Source: Pseudomonadota bacterium
GTDB lineage: Bacteria > Pseudomonadota > Gammaproteobacteria > Burkholderiales > Burkholderiaceae_C
Length of the DNA: 64,000 nt
Reading direction: 5' to 3'
Assembly (NCBI GenBank): GCA_020161775.1
Contig: JAIUOW010000017.1
Span: 1 to 64,000, forward strand
In this document: positions 45,474-54,599 of the stretch, one piece after another
How the letters are laid out: each line of letters opens with the position of its first letter
Numbering within the stretch: the stretch's first letter is position 1
Position numbers and translations under genes: made by a program
Notes under the pieces: model-generated
Told to the model about the DNA's origin: nothing
Seen by the model: only the letters and a program-made list of their open reading frames with translations
Databases searched by the model: none

Positions 45474-46445
45474 ATGGACAAGACAAGCGCCCGTGTGGCC
45501 GTGGTACAGGCGGGCACCACGCTTTTTGACACGCCCGCCACGCTGGACCGCATGCAGGCCCTGTGCGAGCAGGCGCAGGGCCGGGACCTGGGGCTCGTGG
45601 TCTTCCCCGAGGCGTATATCGGAGGCTACCCCAAAGGTCTGGATTTCGGCGCGCGGCTGGGCACACGCAGCGCCGCCGGCCGGGATGACTTCGTGCGCTA
45701 CTTTGAGTCCGCCATCAGCGTGCCCGGACCCGAAACCCTGCGCATGGGGGAATTCGCCGCCGCGCTGCGCACCACGCTGGTGGTGGGCGTGATCGAGCGC
45801 AGCGCAGCCACGCTGTACTGCACCGCTGTGTTCTTCGGCCCCGACGGCGCACTGCGGGCGAAGCACCGCAAGCTCATGCCGACGGCGCTGGAGCGCCTGG
45901 TCTGGGGCTTTGGCGACGGCTCCACGCTGCCGGTGGTGGACACCGCGCTGGGCAAGGCAGCAGCGGCCATCTGCTGGGAGAACTACATGCCACAGCTGCG
46001 CACCGCGCTTTATGCCAGCGGCACGCAGTTCTGGTGCGCGCCCACGGTGGACGACCGCGACGTGTGGCAAAGCTCCATGAAGCACATCGCTGTCGAGGGC
46101 CGCTGCTTCGTGCTGAGTGCCTGCCAGTATCTTCAGCGCAAGGATGCGCCGGCAAGCTATGACTGCATCCAGGGCAACGACCCGGCCACCGTGCTGATTC
46201 GCGGCGGCAGCGTGATCGTGTCGCCGCTGGGCGAAGTGCTGGCTGGCCCGCTGTACGGCGAGGAAGGCCTGCTGGTGGCAGAAGTGGACCCAGCCGACCT
46301 GGCGCGTGGCAAGTACGACCTGGATGTCGCGGGCCACTACGCGCGGCCCGACGTGTTCACGCTGCAGGTCAACCGCGCGGCGCAAAGCCCCATCGTGGAC
46401 ATGCCGCCCGCCCGGCCCACCGCACAGGCGTGCGATGCGGTCTGA
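45474..46445 (+). CDS. Nitrilase/carbon-nitrogen hydrolase
   Basis: The 323-residue enzyme has the nitrilase triad: Glu46 in VVFPEAYIGGYPKG, Lys133 in KHRKLMPT and Cys167 in ICWENYMP. The CWENYMP form and the length match true aliphatic or aromatic nitrilases (nitrile to acid plus ammonia) rather than amidases. AAGGAG precedes the ATG. Placement after the importer suggests the imported compound or an intermediate is a nitrile. The next gene starts inside its 3' end. Confidence 0.9.
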   Translation: MDKTSARVAVVQAGTTLFDTPATLDRMQALCEQAQGRDLGLVVFPEAYIGGYPKGLDFGARLGTRSAAGRDDFVRYFESAISVPGPETLRMGEFAAALRTTLVVGVIERSAATLYCTAVFFGPDGALRAKHRKLMPTALERLVWGFGDGSTLPVVDTALGKAAAAICWENYMPQLRTALYASGTQFWCAPTVDDRDVWQSSMKHIAVEGRCFVLSACQYLQRKDAPASYDCIQGNDPATVLIRGGSVIVSPLGEVLAGPLYGEEGLLVAEVDPADLARGKYDLDVAGHYARPDVFTLQVNRAAQSPIVDMPPARPTAQACDAV

Positions 46446-47424
46446 GCTGCCCGCCGGCGACCTGCCCGGCGGCGACGCCGTCATGCCCGCGTGGGAGGTG
46501 CTGTCCACGCTGCTGCCAAGGTCGCCGCTGCTGCCGTTCGCGCACGACCCCTCGGTGCTGCTCAAGGCAGAGTCGCTCATGCCCACTGGGTCGTTCAAGA
46601 TTCGTGGCGCCACCTACCGCATGGCCCTGCTGACGCCGGCGCAGCGGGCGCGCGGCGTTGTGGCCTATTCCACCGGCAACCATGCGCAGGCCGTGGCCCG
46701 CGCGGCGCGCGACGCCGGCGTGGCGGCCACCATCGTGATGTCGCCCGACGCACCGCCCGACAAGGTGGATGCCACCCACCGCCTGGGCGCGGCCATCGTC
46801 ATGGCGGCCAGCACGTCGCAGGCGCGGCGCGACACAGCCGAGGCCCTGGCGCGCGAGCGCGGCGCAACGCTGATCCCGCCCTATGAAGACCCGGTCGTCA
46901 TCGCCGGCCAGGGCACCATCGCCGTGGAGCTTGTGCAGCAGGTCCGCACCGGCTCGCTGGCCGCGGTGTATGTGCCCGTGGGTGGCGGCGGCCTGCTTGC
47001 AGGCATGGCCTTGGCGCTCAAGCGCCTGAGCCCGCGCACGCGCGTGATCGGCGTGGAGCCCGAGCTTGAAGACGATGCCTGCCGCTCATTTGCCAGCGGG
47101 CAGCTGCAGGGCATGGCTGGCCCGTCACCCAGCATGGCCGACGCCATCCGGGTGCAATGCCTGGGCCGGCTGAACTTCGAGCTGATCCGCCGTCATGTGG
47201 ACGACATGGTGACGGTGAGCGAGGGCGCCATCGCCCAGACCGTGCACGACTGTTTTGCCGGCAACCGGCTGGTGGTGGAGCCCGCGGGCGCCGTGGCGCT
47301 GGCCGCGGCCCGCCACCATCGGCAGGACAACCCCCACGCCAGCGCCCCGGTGGTGGCCATCGTGAGCGGCGGCAACACCACCGCCGCCTGGCTGCAACAA
47401 CTCATTCAAGGAAGGACATCATGA
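46435..47424 (+). CDS. Threonine-dehydratase-like PLP-dependent enzyme (EutB-type)
   Basis: The 329-residue fold type II PLP enzyme has the cofactor lysine in PTGSFKIRGATYRMA, the loop YSTGNHAQAVARAA, and the glycine cluster VPVGGGGLLAGMAL that binds phosphate. The C-terminal regulatory domain of biosynthetic threonine deaminase is missing. Such short enzymes eliminate water or ammonia from hydroxy- or diamino-acids, leaving an enamine. The pairing with an ornithine-cyclodeaminase-like gene recalls eutBC of hydroxyectoine degradation, but the substrate here is unknown. It overlaps the nitrilase gene by 11 bases. Confidence 0.85.
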   Translation: MRSELPAGDLPGGDAVMPAWEVLSTLLPRSPLLPFAHDPSVLLKAESLMPTGSFKIRGATYRMALLTPAQRARGVVAYSTGNHAQAVARAARDAGVAATIVMSPDAPPDKVDATHRLGAAIVMAASTSQARRDTAEALARERGATLIPPYEDPVVIAGQGTIAVELVQQVRTGSLAAVYVPVGGGGLLAGMALALKRLSPRTRVIGVEPELEDDACRSFASGQLQGMAGPSPSMADAIRVQCLGRLNFELIRRHVDDMVTVSEGAIAQTVHDCFAGNRLVVEPAGAVALAAARHHRQDNPHASAPVVAIVSGGNTTAAWLQQLIQGRTS

Positions 47425-48347
47425 AACTCGTCACCCAACAGGACATTGCGCGCGTCCTGCAGTTCAGTACCCTGATCCCGGCGCTGCGCCAGGGCTTCAT
47501 CGACTACACCCATGGCCGGGCCCATTCGGCGCCGATTACCAACATCGACTTTCCCCAGGCCCATGGCGAGATGCACATCAAGCCCGGCTACCTGGACAGC
47601 ACGCCGGACGCCTGCGTGAAGGTCGTGACCTGCTTTTACGAGAACCCACGCAAAGGGCTGCCCACGCGCGACGGCTGCGTGGTGGTGGCCGACCGCAACG
47701 ACGGCCGCATGAAGGCGCTGCTGGCCGACGGCGGGCTGATCACCGACATGCGCACGGCCGGCGCGAGCGCGGTGGCGGTGGACTTCCTGCAGCGCCGCCA
47801 GGAGGTGGATCTGGGCCTGGTGGGATCGGGCACGCAGGCGCTGTGGCATGCGCGTGCGATCGCCACCGTGCGCACGCTGCGCTGCGTGCGCGTATGGGGC
47901 CGCGACGCGGGCAAGGCCCAGGCATTGTGCGATCGCATCACGTCCGAGCTGGGCGTGGCCGCCACGCCCGCCAGCCTGGAGGCGGCGCTGGCCTGCGATG
48001 TGGTGGTGACCGCAACGCCGGCGCGCGAGCCGATCGTGGGCAACCAGGCCCTGAAAGCCGGCGCCGTGATCGTGGCCATGGGCGCCGATGCGGTAGGCAA
48101 GCGCGAGCTGGGCGCCGAGGCGGTGCGCCGCGTGTCGCAGTTTGTCGCCGACGACGCCGCGCAGTGCCGCCAGTACGGCGAGCTGCAGTGGCTGCCCGAG
48201 GAACGCCCTGCCCTGGAGCTGGGCCGGCTGCTGGCAGGGCTGGAAAGCTACAACGCCGACCGCGCCGACGTGGTGGTGTACGACTCCACCGGCCTGGGCT
48301 TTCAGGACGCGGTGGGCGCGCGGCTGGTGCTGCAGGCACTGGGCTGA
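47421..48347 (+). CDS. Ornithine cyclodeaminase/mu-crystallin family protein (EutC-type)
   Basis: The 308-residue protein contains AHGEMHIKPGYLDS and a Rossmann motif LGLVGSGTQALWHARAIATV (about 135-154), diagnostic of the OCD/mu-crystallin family. Members are NAD(P)-dependent cyclodeaminases, ketimine reductases or amino-acid dehydrogenases. In this operon, reduction of an imine generated by the PLP enzyme is a reasonable role. GAAGGA precedes the ATG, which overlaps the stop of the PLP-enzyme gene. Confidence 0.9.
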   Translation: MKLVTQQDIARVLQFSTLIPALRQGFIDYTHGRAHSAPITNIDFPQAHGEMHIKPGYLDSTPDACVKVVTCFYENPRKGLPTRDGCVVVADRNDGRMKALLADGGLITDMRTAGASAVAVDFLQRRQEVDLGLVGSGTQALWHARAIATVRTLRCVRVWGRDAGKAQALCDRITSELGVAATPASLEAALACDVVVTATPAREPIVGNQALKAGAVIVAMGADAVGKRELGAEAVRRVSQFVADDAAQCRQYGELQWLPEERPALELGRLLAGLESYNADRADVVVYDSTGLGFQDAVGARLVLQALG

Positions 48348-48368
48348 GCCCCGCGCAGATAATGCGCC

Positions 48369-49367
48369 ATGCCCCCGCCCAAGACTCCCCCGGTGCACGA
48401 CACGGCCCCCGAGCAGTTGCCGCAGTTCGCGGCTACCGGGGGCCGGGTGCTGCCGTCCATGCAGTTCAGCGTGCTCAAGTACTTCCTGGCGGTAGCTCGC
48501 ACCGGCTCGATCCGGCTGGCCTCGGAGGAACTGTTCGTGGCTCCGTCGGCCGTCAGCCGTCAGATGACCGCGCTGGAAGAAGACCTGGGCATTCCACTGT
48601 TCGAGCGCAGCGCCAAGGGTGTGCGCCTGACGGCCGCGGGCGAGGTTTTTGCTTCCACGGCGCGCTCGATCTTTCGCAAGATGGAGCGGGCGCGCTCCGA
48701 GATTGACGACCTGCGGGGCCTGAAGCGCGGCCACGTGACCATCTACGCGGTGGAAGGCGTGGTGGCGGAATTTCTGTTCCCGCTGCTGGCAACGTTCAAC
48801 CAGAAATTTCCGAACATCAGCTTTGAAATCCAGGTCACCGGCACCGACGATGTCCTGCGCGCATTGATTGAGGACCGCGGCGATATCGGCCTGGCCTTCA
48901 ACCCCGAAGCCGACCGCGAGATTCTGGAGATCAGGCAAAGCGCCCACCCCGTGGTGGCCGTGACGCTGCCTGGCCACGAAGTGGCGCAGGTGGCGTCGCT
49001 GCCAGTCAGCGCGCTGGCCAGCCAGGTGCTGGGGCTGCCTGACCGCAGCTTTGGCGTGCGCCGGCTGCTGGACGATGCATTGCTGCGCGAGCATGTGCAG
49101 CACCAACCCTTCCTGCAGGTCAACTCCATCGAGATGGCCAAGGCCTTTGTGCGCGCCGGCATGGGGCTGACGGTGTTGCCCGAATTCGCGGTGCACACCG
49201 AAAAGCTGCGTGGCGAATTTGCCAGCATCCAGCTGCACGACCGCCAGGGCCCGCTGTCGGCCACGCTGGTGCTGTGCACCCACCGCGACCGCCACCTGAG
49301 CGCGGCGGCGCGACGCGTGTTGAGCATGCTCAACGACGCCATGCCGGCCACCGGCGGCGCGCCTTAG
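48369..49367 (+). CDS. LysR family transcriptional regulator
   Basis: The 332-residue protein has a LysR helix-turn-helix (FLAVARTGSIRLASEELFVA, then PSAVSRQMTALEEDLGIPLF) and a substrate-binding effector domain. The HTH begins unusually late because of about 30 extra N-terminal residues; the ATG at 48459 (MQFSVLKYF) gives the normal 302-residue LysR form and may be the true start. It is 21 bases downstream of the OCD-like gene on the same strand and probably regulates the operon, perhaps with the AraC-type protein at its other end. Confidence 0.9.
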   Translation: MPPPKTPPVHDTAPEQLPQFAATGGRVLPSMQFSVLKYFLAVARTGSIRLASEELFVAPSAVSRQMTALEEDLGIPLFERSAKGVRLTAAGEVFASTARSIFRKMERARSEIDDLRGLKRGHVTIYAVEGVVAEFLFPLLATFNQKFPNISFEIQVTGTDDVLRALIEDRGDIGLAFNPEADREILEIRQSAHPVVAVTLPGHEVAQVASLPVSALASQVLGLPDRSFGVRRLLDDALLREHVQHQPFLQVNSIEMAKAFVRAGMGLTVLPEFAVHTEKLRGEFASIQLHDRQGPLSATLVLCTHRDRHLSAAARRVLSMLNDAMPATGGAP

Positions 49368-49397
49368 TGCGCTGCCGAAGCGCTGCATGCAATGGTG

Positions 49398-51683
49398 TCA
49401 ACACCTGGGCGGATCGGTCTCGCGCTCAAAGTGGCGGTGCCTGCCTGCCGCCTCGATAAAGGCGCTCAGCTGGGGGGTGATGGCCGCATCGGCCACGGCC
49501 GGGGCGATGCCCGCCGCCGCCAGCAGCGCCCGCGCGCCTTCGGGCACCAGCAGGGGCTTGCAGTGGCGGTACTGGTCGCGGATGAATTCCAGCGCGTGGC
49601 CATCGCGTGACAGCGCCTCCACCGCGGCAGGCTCGCCCGGCAGGGCCAGCGCGTCAAACAGGAAGCCCGGTTCGTTCTCCAGCGAACAGTCTGCCTGCAG
49701 CGGCGCGGCACCATTGCGAGCCGGCTCCACGGGACCAATGCGCGCACCCACCAGCTTTCCCACGGCGCCTTTGTCCACCAGCGCGGCCTGCAGCGCCTGC
49801 ACCCCGGCGGCATCGACTCCCGGCCCTACCAGCAACGCCACCTTGCGGCCGCGCAGCGAGCCGTCCCCGGGGCGGGCCATCAGCGACAGTGCGGGTGACT
49901 TCGCCACCTCGGGCCTGGGCGGGTCGGGCAGCGCGCGCGGCAGGGCGTCAGGCAAGGCCATGCCCAGGCCGTCGGCCACCTGGCGCGCCAGGTCTTCGCT
50001 GGCATTGCGCAGCGACGCGACCATGCGTTCGCGGATGGCGGGAACGGTCACCTTGCTCAGCTCAAACCGGAACGCGGCCGCGATGTGCGCCTGCTCGGGC
50101 GGCGTCTGGCTTTCATAGAACAGCGTGGCCTGGGTGTAGTGGTCGGCAAACTTTTCGGGCTTGGCGCGCACCTTGGCCTGCTCCTGCTGTTTGGCGTTGA
50201 TGCGCGCGGGCACCGACACAAAGCCCTGCGCCGCGCCGGCCTGGAAGGGACAGCCCCCGCCCAGTGAATTGGGTTCATACGACACCCGCCCGCGCGGGAT
50301 GGCCTGGCGGTGCATGCCGTCGCGCTGGTTGTTGTGCACCGGCGCCAGCGGCGCGTTGATGGGGATTTCATGGAAGTTCGGCCCGCCCAGGCGGGTGATC
50401 TGCGTGTCCACGTACGAATGGATGCGCCCGGCCAGCAGCGGGTCGTTGCTGAAGTCAATGCCAGGAATCACATGCGCCACACAGAAGGCGATCTGCTCTG
50501 TTTCCGCAAAAAAATTGTCGGGGTTGCGGTTGAGCACCATGCGGCCCACGGGGCGGATGGGCACCAGCTCCTCGGGAATGATCTTGGTCGCGTCCAGGGT
50601 GTCAAAGCTGAAGGCCTCGGCCTCTTCCTCGGTAAACACCTGCAGGCCCAGCTCGTATTCAGGGAAGGCACCCGACTCAATGCGTTCCCACAGGTCGCGG
50701 CGGTGAAAGTCCGGGTCGGCGCCAGAGATCTTGACGGCCTCGTCCCAGGTCAGCGAGTGCGTGCCGTCGCGCGGGTTCCAGTGGAATTTGACGAAGACCG
50801 AGTCGCCCTCTGCATTGACCATGCGGTAGGTGTGCACGCCAAAGCCCTGCATGGTGGCGTAGCTGCGCGGGATGCCACGGTCGCTCATGGCCCACATGAG
50901 CATGTGGGTGGATTCGGGCATGAGCGAGACGAAATCCCAGAACGTGTCATGGGCGCTGGCGGCCTGCGGCATGGCGTGGTGCGGCTCGGGCTTGACGGCG
51001 TGGACCAGGTCGGGGAACTTCATCGCGTCCTGGATGAAGAACACCGGCATGTTGTTGCCCACCAGGTCCCAGTTGCCTTCGTCGGTGTAGAACTTCACGG
51101 CAAAGCCGCGCACGTCGCGCGCGGTGTCCTTGGAGCCGCGTTCGCCCTGCACCGTGGAAAAGCGCACGAACACCGGCGTGACCTTGCCCTGCGCCTGGAA
51201 CGGCGCGGCGCGCGTGATGTCGGGGATGGGCTCGTAACACTCGAAGTAGCCGTGCGCGCCCGAGCCGCGCGCATGCACGATGCGCTCAGGGATGCGCTCG
51301 TGGTCGAAGTGGGTGAGCTTCTCGCGCAGGATGAAATCCTCCAGCAGCACCGGGCCGCGCACGCCGTGCTTGAGCGAGTTCTGGTTGTCGGCAATGCGCA
51401 CGCCCTGGTTGGTGGTCAGCGGCTGGCCCGACGAGTCCACGCGCACGCGGTCCAGCGCTTCAATGGTGGCGTTCAGCCCGTCCAGCGCGGCGCCGCCGGT
51501 CTTGGCGTTGTGGCTTTCTTCGGACAGCGTGCTGGCGGTGGCGCTGCGCGGTGCGTGCACCGTCTGGCCGGCGCGCGGCGCCAGGCCATTGGCAAAGCCA
51601 TGCTCCTGCGGCTTGCTGGCGTTGTGCGGCATGGCCGCAGCAGCATCATTGGCGGCGTCGGCCGGATCGGGGATTCTGGACAT
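49398..51683 (-). CDS. katE: Large-subunit catalase HPII
   Basis: The 761-residue heme catalase destroys hydrogen peroxide. It has the active-site His137 in ERIVHARGSGAHGYF, the conserved RFSTVQGERGSKDTARDVRG block, and the heme-ligand tyrosine in AGRIHSYVDTQ. The extra C-terminal flavodoxin-like domain (GRKVALLVGPGVDAAGVQAL) and long N-terminal arm mark the large clade 2 HPII type (E. coli KatE is 753 residues). The ATG before SRIPDPADA gives the standard length. It is divergent from nothing close: the NhaR-like gene upstream runs in the same direction. Confidence 0.95.
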   Translation of the reverse strand: MSRIPDPADAANDAAAAMPHNASKPQEHGFANGLAPRAGQTVHAPRSATASTLSEESHNAKTGGAALDGLNATIEALDRVRVDSSGQPLTTNQGVRIADNQNSLKHGVRGPVLLEDFILREKLTHFDHERIPERIVHARGSGAHGYFECYEPIPDITRAAPFQAQGKVTPVFVRFSTVQGERGSKDTARDVRGFAVKFYTDEGNWDLVGNNMPVFFIQDAMKFPDLVHAVKPEPHHAMPQAASAHDTFWDFVSLMPESTHMLMWAMSDRGIPRSYATMQGFGVHTYRMVNAEGDSVFVKFHWNPRDGTHSLTWDEAVKISGADPDFHRRDLWERIESGAFPEYELGLQVFTEEEAEAFSFDTLDATKIIPEELVPIRPVGRMVLNRNPDNFFAETEQIAFCVAHVIPGIDFSNDPLLAGRIHSYVDTQITRLGGPNFHEIPINAPLAPVHNNQRDGMHRQAIPRGRVSYEPNSLGGGCPFQAGAAQGFVSVPARINAKQQEQAKVRAKPEKFADHYTQATLFYESQTPPEQAHIAAAFRFELSKVTVPAIRERMVASLRNASEDLARQVADGLGMALPDALPRALPDPPRPEVAKSPALSLMARPGDGSLRGRKVALLVGPGVDAAGVQALQAALVDKGAVGKLVGARIGPVEPARNGAAPLQADCSLENEPGFLFDALALPGEPAAVEALSRDGHALEFIRDQYRHCKPLLVPEGARALLAAAGIAPAVADAAITPQLSAFIEAAGRHRHFERETDPPRC

Positions 51684-51813
51684 GGGGCAACTCCACAGGT
51701 AGAGGGTCCGCAAGGAACGGGACCGGATGCAACCCACTCTAGGTGCGCAGCCGCCCCTGGCCTGTAGGACCACGCCTGTTGCGTGTAACACGCCACGCGA
51801 TGGAAAGCCCCGC

Positions 51814-52728
51814 CTAACCATAAAGCTCCCGCCGCGCCGCGGTGGTGATGGCGGCCACGGCAGGATGGGTGATGCGCCGCTCGATGGAGATCGCATAGAA
51901 CTCCTCCACCAGCGTGGGCGCCGTGCCCAGCCGCAGCACCTGGTACTGGGCCTCGATCTCGCCCGCCAGCACCGCCGGCCCCGCAAAAACCCCCAGGCCT
52001 TGCCGCCCGAACGCCTTGGTCAGGGCGCCGTCGTCGAACTCTGCCGCCACCGGGGGTGCCAGCGCGTTGTCGCGCAGCCAGGCATCCAGGCGGGGCCGCA
52101 ACGCGGTCTCGGTGCTGGGCATCAGGAAGGCAAGCTCCGCCAGGCAGTCGGGAAAGCGCGCCCGCGCGCGGCGCGCCGTCCAGCCCGCGCTGGCCAGCAG
52201 CGCCTCTGATGCAAAAAAACTCACCTGCGTTCGCCCCAGCAGGTGCGTGAACGCCTTGACGCTCAGGCTGGCGGGCAGCGGCACATCGGAAACCACCAGG
52301 TCAAGCCGGTGCACCGCCAGCTCGGCCAGCAGCGCCGTCAGCTTGCCCTCATGACAGATCAGGCGGCCATGAGCCGGCGAGGCCAGGCACGGCTCCAGCA
52401 CATGGCAGGCCACCGATTTGGGCACCGAATCCACCACCCCCACGCGAAAGCTGGACTGGGACAGCCCGTCGCGCCCGGTCTGAAGTGCCTCCTGCATGGC
52501 CGAGCCCAGCGTGAATATCTCGTCGGCATAGCGCTGCACCATGCGCCCGGCCTCGGTGGCCTCCAGGCCGCGGCCGGCCTTGCGCAGCAATGGCTTGCCC
52601 AGCCGCTCTTCCAGCTGCTTGATCTGGCCGCTCAAGGTCTGGGGCGTGAGGTGCAGCTGCTCGCTGGCGCGCGCGATGCTGCCGGTTCGAAGCACCGTCC
52701 AGAAGTAGTGCAGGTGTTTGTAGTTCAT
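51814..52728 (-). CDS. NhaR-like LysR family transcriptional regulator
   Basis: The 304-residue protein starts MNYKHLHYFWTVLRTGSIAR and has the LysR helix-turn-helix (SEQLHLTPQTLSGQIKQLEE). The N-terminal wording MNYKHLHYFW is typical of NhaR-type regulators, which respond to sodium or control pga genes in E. coli. No NhaA antiporter gene is adjacent, so the target is open. The catalase gene lies 130 bases downstream on the same strand. A zinc-ribbon protein gene is divergent across about 106 AT-rich bases. Confidence 0.9.
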   Translation of the reverse strand: MNYKHLHYFWTVLRTGSIARASEQLHLTPQTLSGQIKQLEERLGKPLLRKAGRGLEATEAGRMVQRYADEIFTLGSAMQEALQTGRDGLSQSSFRVGVVDSVPKSVACHVLEPCLASPAHGRLICHEGKLTALLAELAVHRLDLVVSDVPLPASLSVKAFTHLLGRTQVSFFASEALLASAGWTARRARARFPDCLAELAFLMPSTETALRPRLDAWLRDNALAPPVAAEFDDGALTKAFGRQGLGVFAGPAVLAGEIEAQYQVLRLGTAPTLVEEFYAISIERRITHPAVAAITTAARRELYG

Positions 52729-52834
52729 GCCAGGTACTTCGATTTATTCGATGAATTGAAATGTAAATGTGAATTTATCTCGAAGCAATGCGGCCCTACA
52801 TTGAATGCATGGTGTTCAACAAAGAAGGAGTCCC

Positions 52835-53077
52835 ATGAAGTGCCCCACCTGTCCATCGTCGTCCCTGGTGATCGCCGAGCGCTCGGGCGTCGAGATCGAC
52901 TATTGCCCCCAATGCCGCGGCGTCTGGCTCGACCGCGGCGAGCTCGACAAGCTGGTTGAACGCGCCGCCGCCAGGTCCGAGCCGCACCGACAGCCGCAGT
53001 TTGCCGATTCGGACCACGGCCATCGGCACGCAGGCAGCCATCGGCGCAAGTCGTGGCTGTCGGACATTTTTGACTGA
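52835..53077 (+). CDS. Small zinc-ribbon (zf-TFIIB) protein
   Basis: The 80-residue protein begins MKCPTCPSSSLVIAERSGVE and continues DYCPQCRGVWLDRGELDKL, two CxxC knuckles of a TFIIB-type zinc ribbon with the conserved GVWLDRGEL tail. A His-rich, basic stretch (HGHRHAGSHRRK) follows. The family is widespread and uncharacterised. A GGAG sits six bases before the ATG. It is transcribed divergently from the NhaR-like regulator, whose product may control it. Confidence 0.9.
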   Translation: MKCPTCPSSSLVIAERSGVEIDYCPQCRGVWLDRGELDKLVERAAARSEPHRQPQFADSDHGHRHAGSHRRKSWLSDIFD

Positions 53078-53154
53078 CCTTCAACCCCGCAAAGCACTCC
53101 CCATGCTGATTAACAGGTTGGGCGCTGCCGATGGCCTCCCTGCATTGGCGCGCG

Positions 53155-53574
53155 TCAGTCCGCGGGCACATGCCCCAGCTGCTTGAGGCCGGCCAGGTTG
53201 TCCCACTCGGCCCATGCCTCAACGATGCGCTGATTCTCAATGCGGTAGATGGCAAGGTAAGTTGCGTTCAGCGCTTTGCCCGTGGGTCCAAACGTACCCA
53301 TGGGACCCAGTTGTGTGCCGAAGAACTGGTGCCGCGCCGCGACCTTGTCGCCTTCGGCCACAAGGTCCAGCACGATTTCAACGGCATCAGGGAAAGTGAT
53401 GAACTCTGCCTGCAGGAACTTCACCAGGTCTTGCGCCGACCGCACTCCTGGCGCGCCTGCGGCAGTGCTGTGGCGCTTGAAGTCGGGGGCGGTTACAGCG
53501 AGGACGCGAGCCCAGTCCTGGGCGTTGATCGCTTCAACGAAGGTCAGGACAAGGGATTTATTCGCTGATGACAT
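53155..53574 (-). CDS. SnoaL-like polyketide-cyclase/ester-cyclase family protein
   Basis: The 139-residue protein has the NTF2-like cone fold of SnoaL/ester-cyclase proteins: LVLTFVEAINAQDWARVLAV, then FPDAVEIVLDLVAEGDKVAA and YRIENQRIVEAWAEWDNLAG. Members isomerise or hydrolyse small molecules, but many have no known activity. It lies downstream of a RidA gene on the same strand with a 25-base gap and is convergent with the zinc-ribbon gene. Confidence 0.85.
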   Translation of the reverse strand: MSSANKSLVLTFVEAINAQDWARVLAVTAPDFKRHSTAAGAPGVRSAQDLVKFLQAEFITFPDAVEIVLDLVAEGDKVAARHQFFGTQLGPMGTFGPTGKALNATYLAIYRIENQRIVEAWAEWDNLAGLKQLGHVPAD

Positions 53575-53599
53575 GGAAAGCAGCGGTCTACCCGCAACC

Positions 53600-53950
53600 T
53601 CAAACCGCCGCCGTCACCACCACTTCAATGCGCCATTCCGGCCGCGCCAGCTTCGCCTGCACCGTGGCGCGCGGCGGGGTCTGGCCCGCCACGACCCAGG
53701 CGTCCCACACCGCGTTCATGGCGGGGAAGTCGGCCAGATCGGCCAGGAAGATCTGCGCCATGAGGATGCGGCTTTTGTCGGTGCCGGCCTCGGTCAGCAG
53801 GCGGTCGATGTTGGCCAGCACCTCGGCCGTCTGGCCGGTGATGTCCTTGGTCGGGTCGTCGGGCACCTGGCCGGCCAGGTACACGGTGCCGTTGTGCACG
53901 GCCATTTCACTCAGGCGTGCGCCGACGTGAAAACGCTGGATGTCGCTCAT
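53600..53950 (-). CDS. RidA family protein
   Basis: The 116-residue protein belongs to the RidA superfamily: FHVGARLSEMAVHNGTVYLA, GQVPDDPTKDITGQTAEVLA, and the Arg in PPRATVQAKLARPEW where substrate binds. It probably hydrolyses imines. It is the third RidA paralogue in the window and clearly different from the two at 39975-40972. Its ATG overlaps the plsY stop codon. Confidence 0.92.
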   Translation of the reverse strand: MSDIQRFHVGARLSEMAVHNGTVYLAGQVPDDPTKDITGQTAEVLANIDRLLTEAGTDKSRILMAQIFLADLADFPAMNAVWDAWVVAGQTPPRATVQAKLARPEWRIEVVVTAAV

Positions 53951-54573
53951 TTTTTTGTCCCCAGTTTGGATTCGTTGCCTTGCAGCAGGCGGTTGATGTT
54001 TTCGCGGTGGCGCACCACCAGCAGCAGCGCCATGACGAACAGCCCGAACAGCACCGGCTTCTCAGCGTACCACTGGATGCGGTCGCCAAACAGGTAGTAC
54101 ACCGGCGCAAACACCGCGCTGGCCATGGAGGCCACCGACGAATACCGCAGGAAGAAGGCAATGATCAGCCAGGTGGCACCGGTGGCCAGGCCCAGCACCA
54201 GGTCGATGCCGAACACCACGCCAATGAAAGTGGCCACGCCCTTGCCGCCCTGGAAGCGGAAGAACACCGGCCACAGGTGGCCCACAAACGCGGCCAGGCC
54301 CACCAGCGCCATGGTGCCGTCCTCCAGCCCATACGGCTTGCCGAACCAGCGCACCAGCACCACAGGCAACCAGCCCTTCACCGCGTCCAGCAGCAGCGTG
54401 ACGATGGCGGCGGCCTTGCTGCCCGAGCGCAGCACGTTGGTGGCGCCGGGGTTCTTGCTGCCAAAGGTGCGCGGGTCTTTCAGGCCCATGAGCCGGCTCA
54501 CGATGACGGCAAACGACAGCGAGCCCAGCAGGTACGCGGCCAGGACGGCCAGGGCGGGATAGATGGATTGCAA
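53947..54573 (-). CDS. plsY: Glycerol-3-phosphate acyltransferase PlsY
   Basis: The 208-residue integral membrane enzyme transfers acyl groups from acyl-phosphate to glycerol-3-phosphate in phospholipid synthesis. It has five membrane segments and the conserved motifs GSKNPGATNVLR, FRFQGGKGVAT and the later RHRENINRLLQG. The start is a TTG before QSIYPALAVLAAYLLG, with GAGGAG seven bases upstream; no ATG fits. It is followed by a RidA gene with a four-base overlap and preceded by ybaK. Confidence 0.95.
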   Translation of the reverse strand: MQSIYPALAVLAAYLLGSLSFAVIVSRLMGLKDPRTFGSKNPGATNVLRSGSKAAAIVTLLLDAVKGWLPVVLVRWFGKPYGLEDGTMALVGLAAFVGHLWPVFFRFQGGKGVATFIGVVFGIDLVLGLATGATWLIIAFFLRYSSVASMASAVFAPVYYLFGDRIQWYAEKPVLFGLFVMALLLVVRHRENINRLLQGNESKLGTKK

Positions 54574-54599
54574 AGCTTGAGTCTCCTCGGACAGAGGCG

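Noticed and set aside
47406-49388. 660-codon minus-strand open frame opposite the OCD and LysR genes
   Set aside because: Composition is typical of antisense frames (His/Gln/Arg-rich), and both real genes on the plus strand have family motifs.
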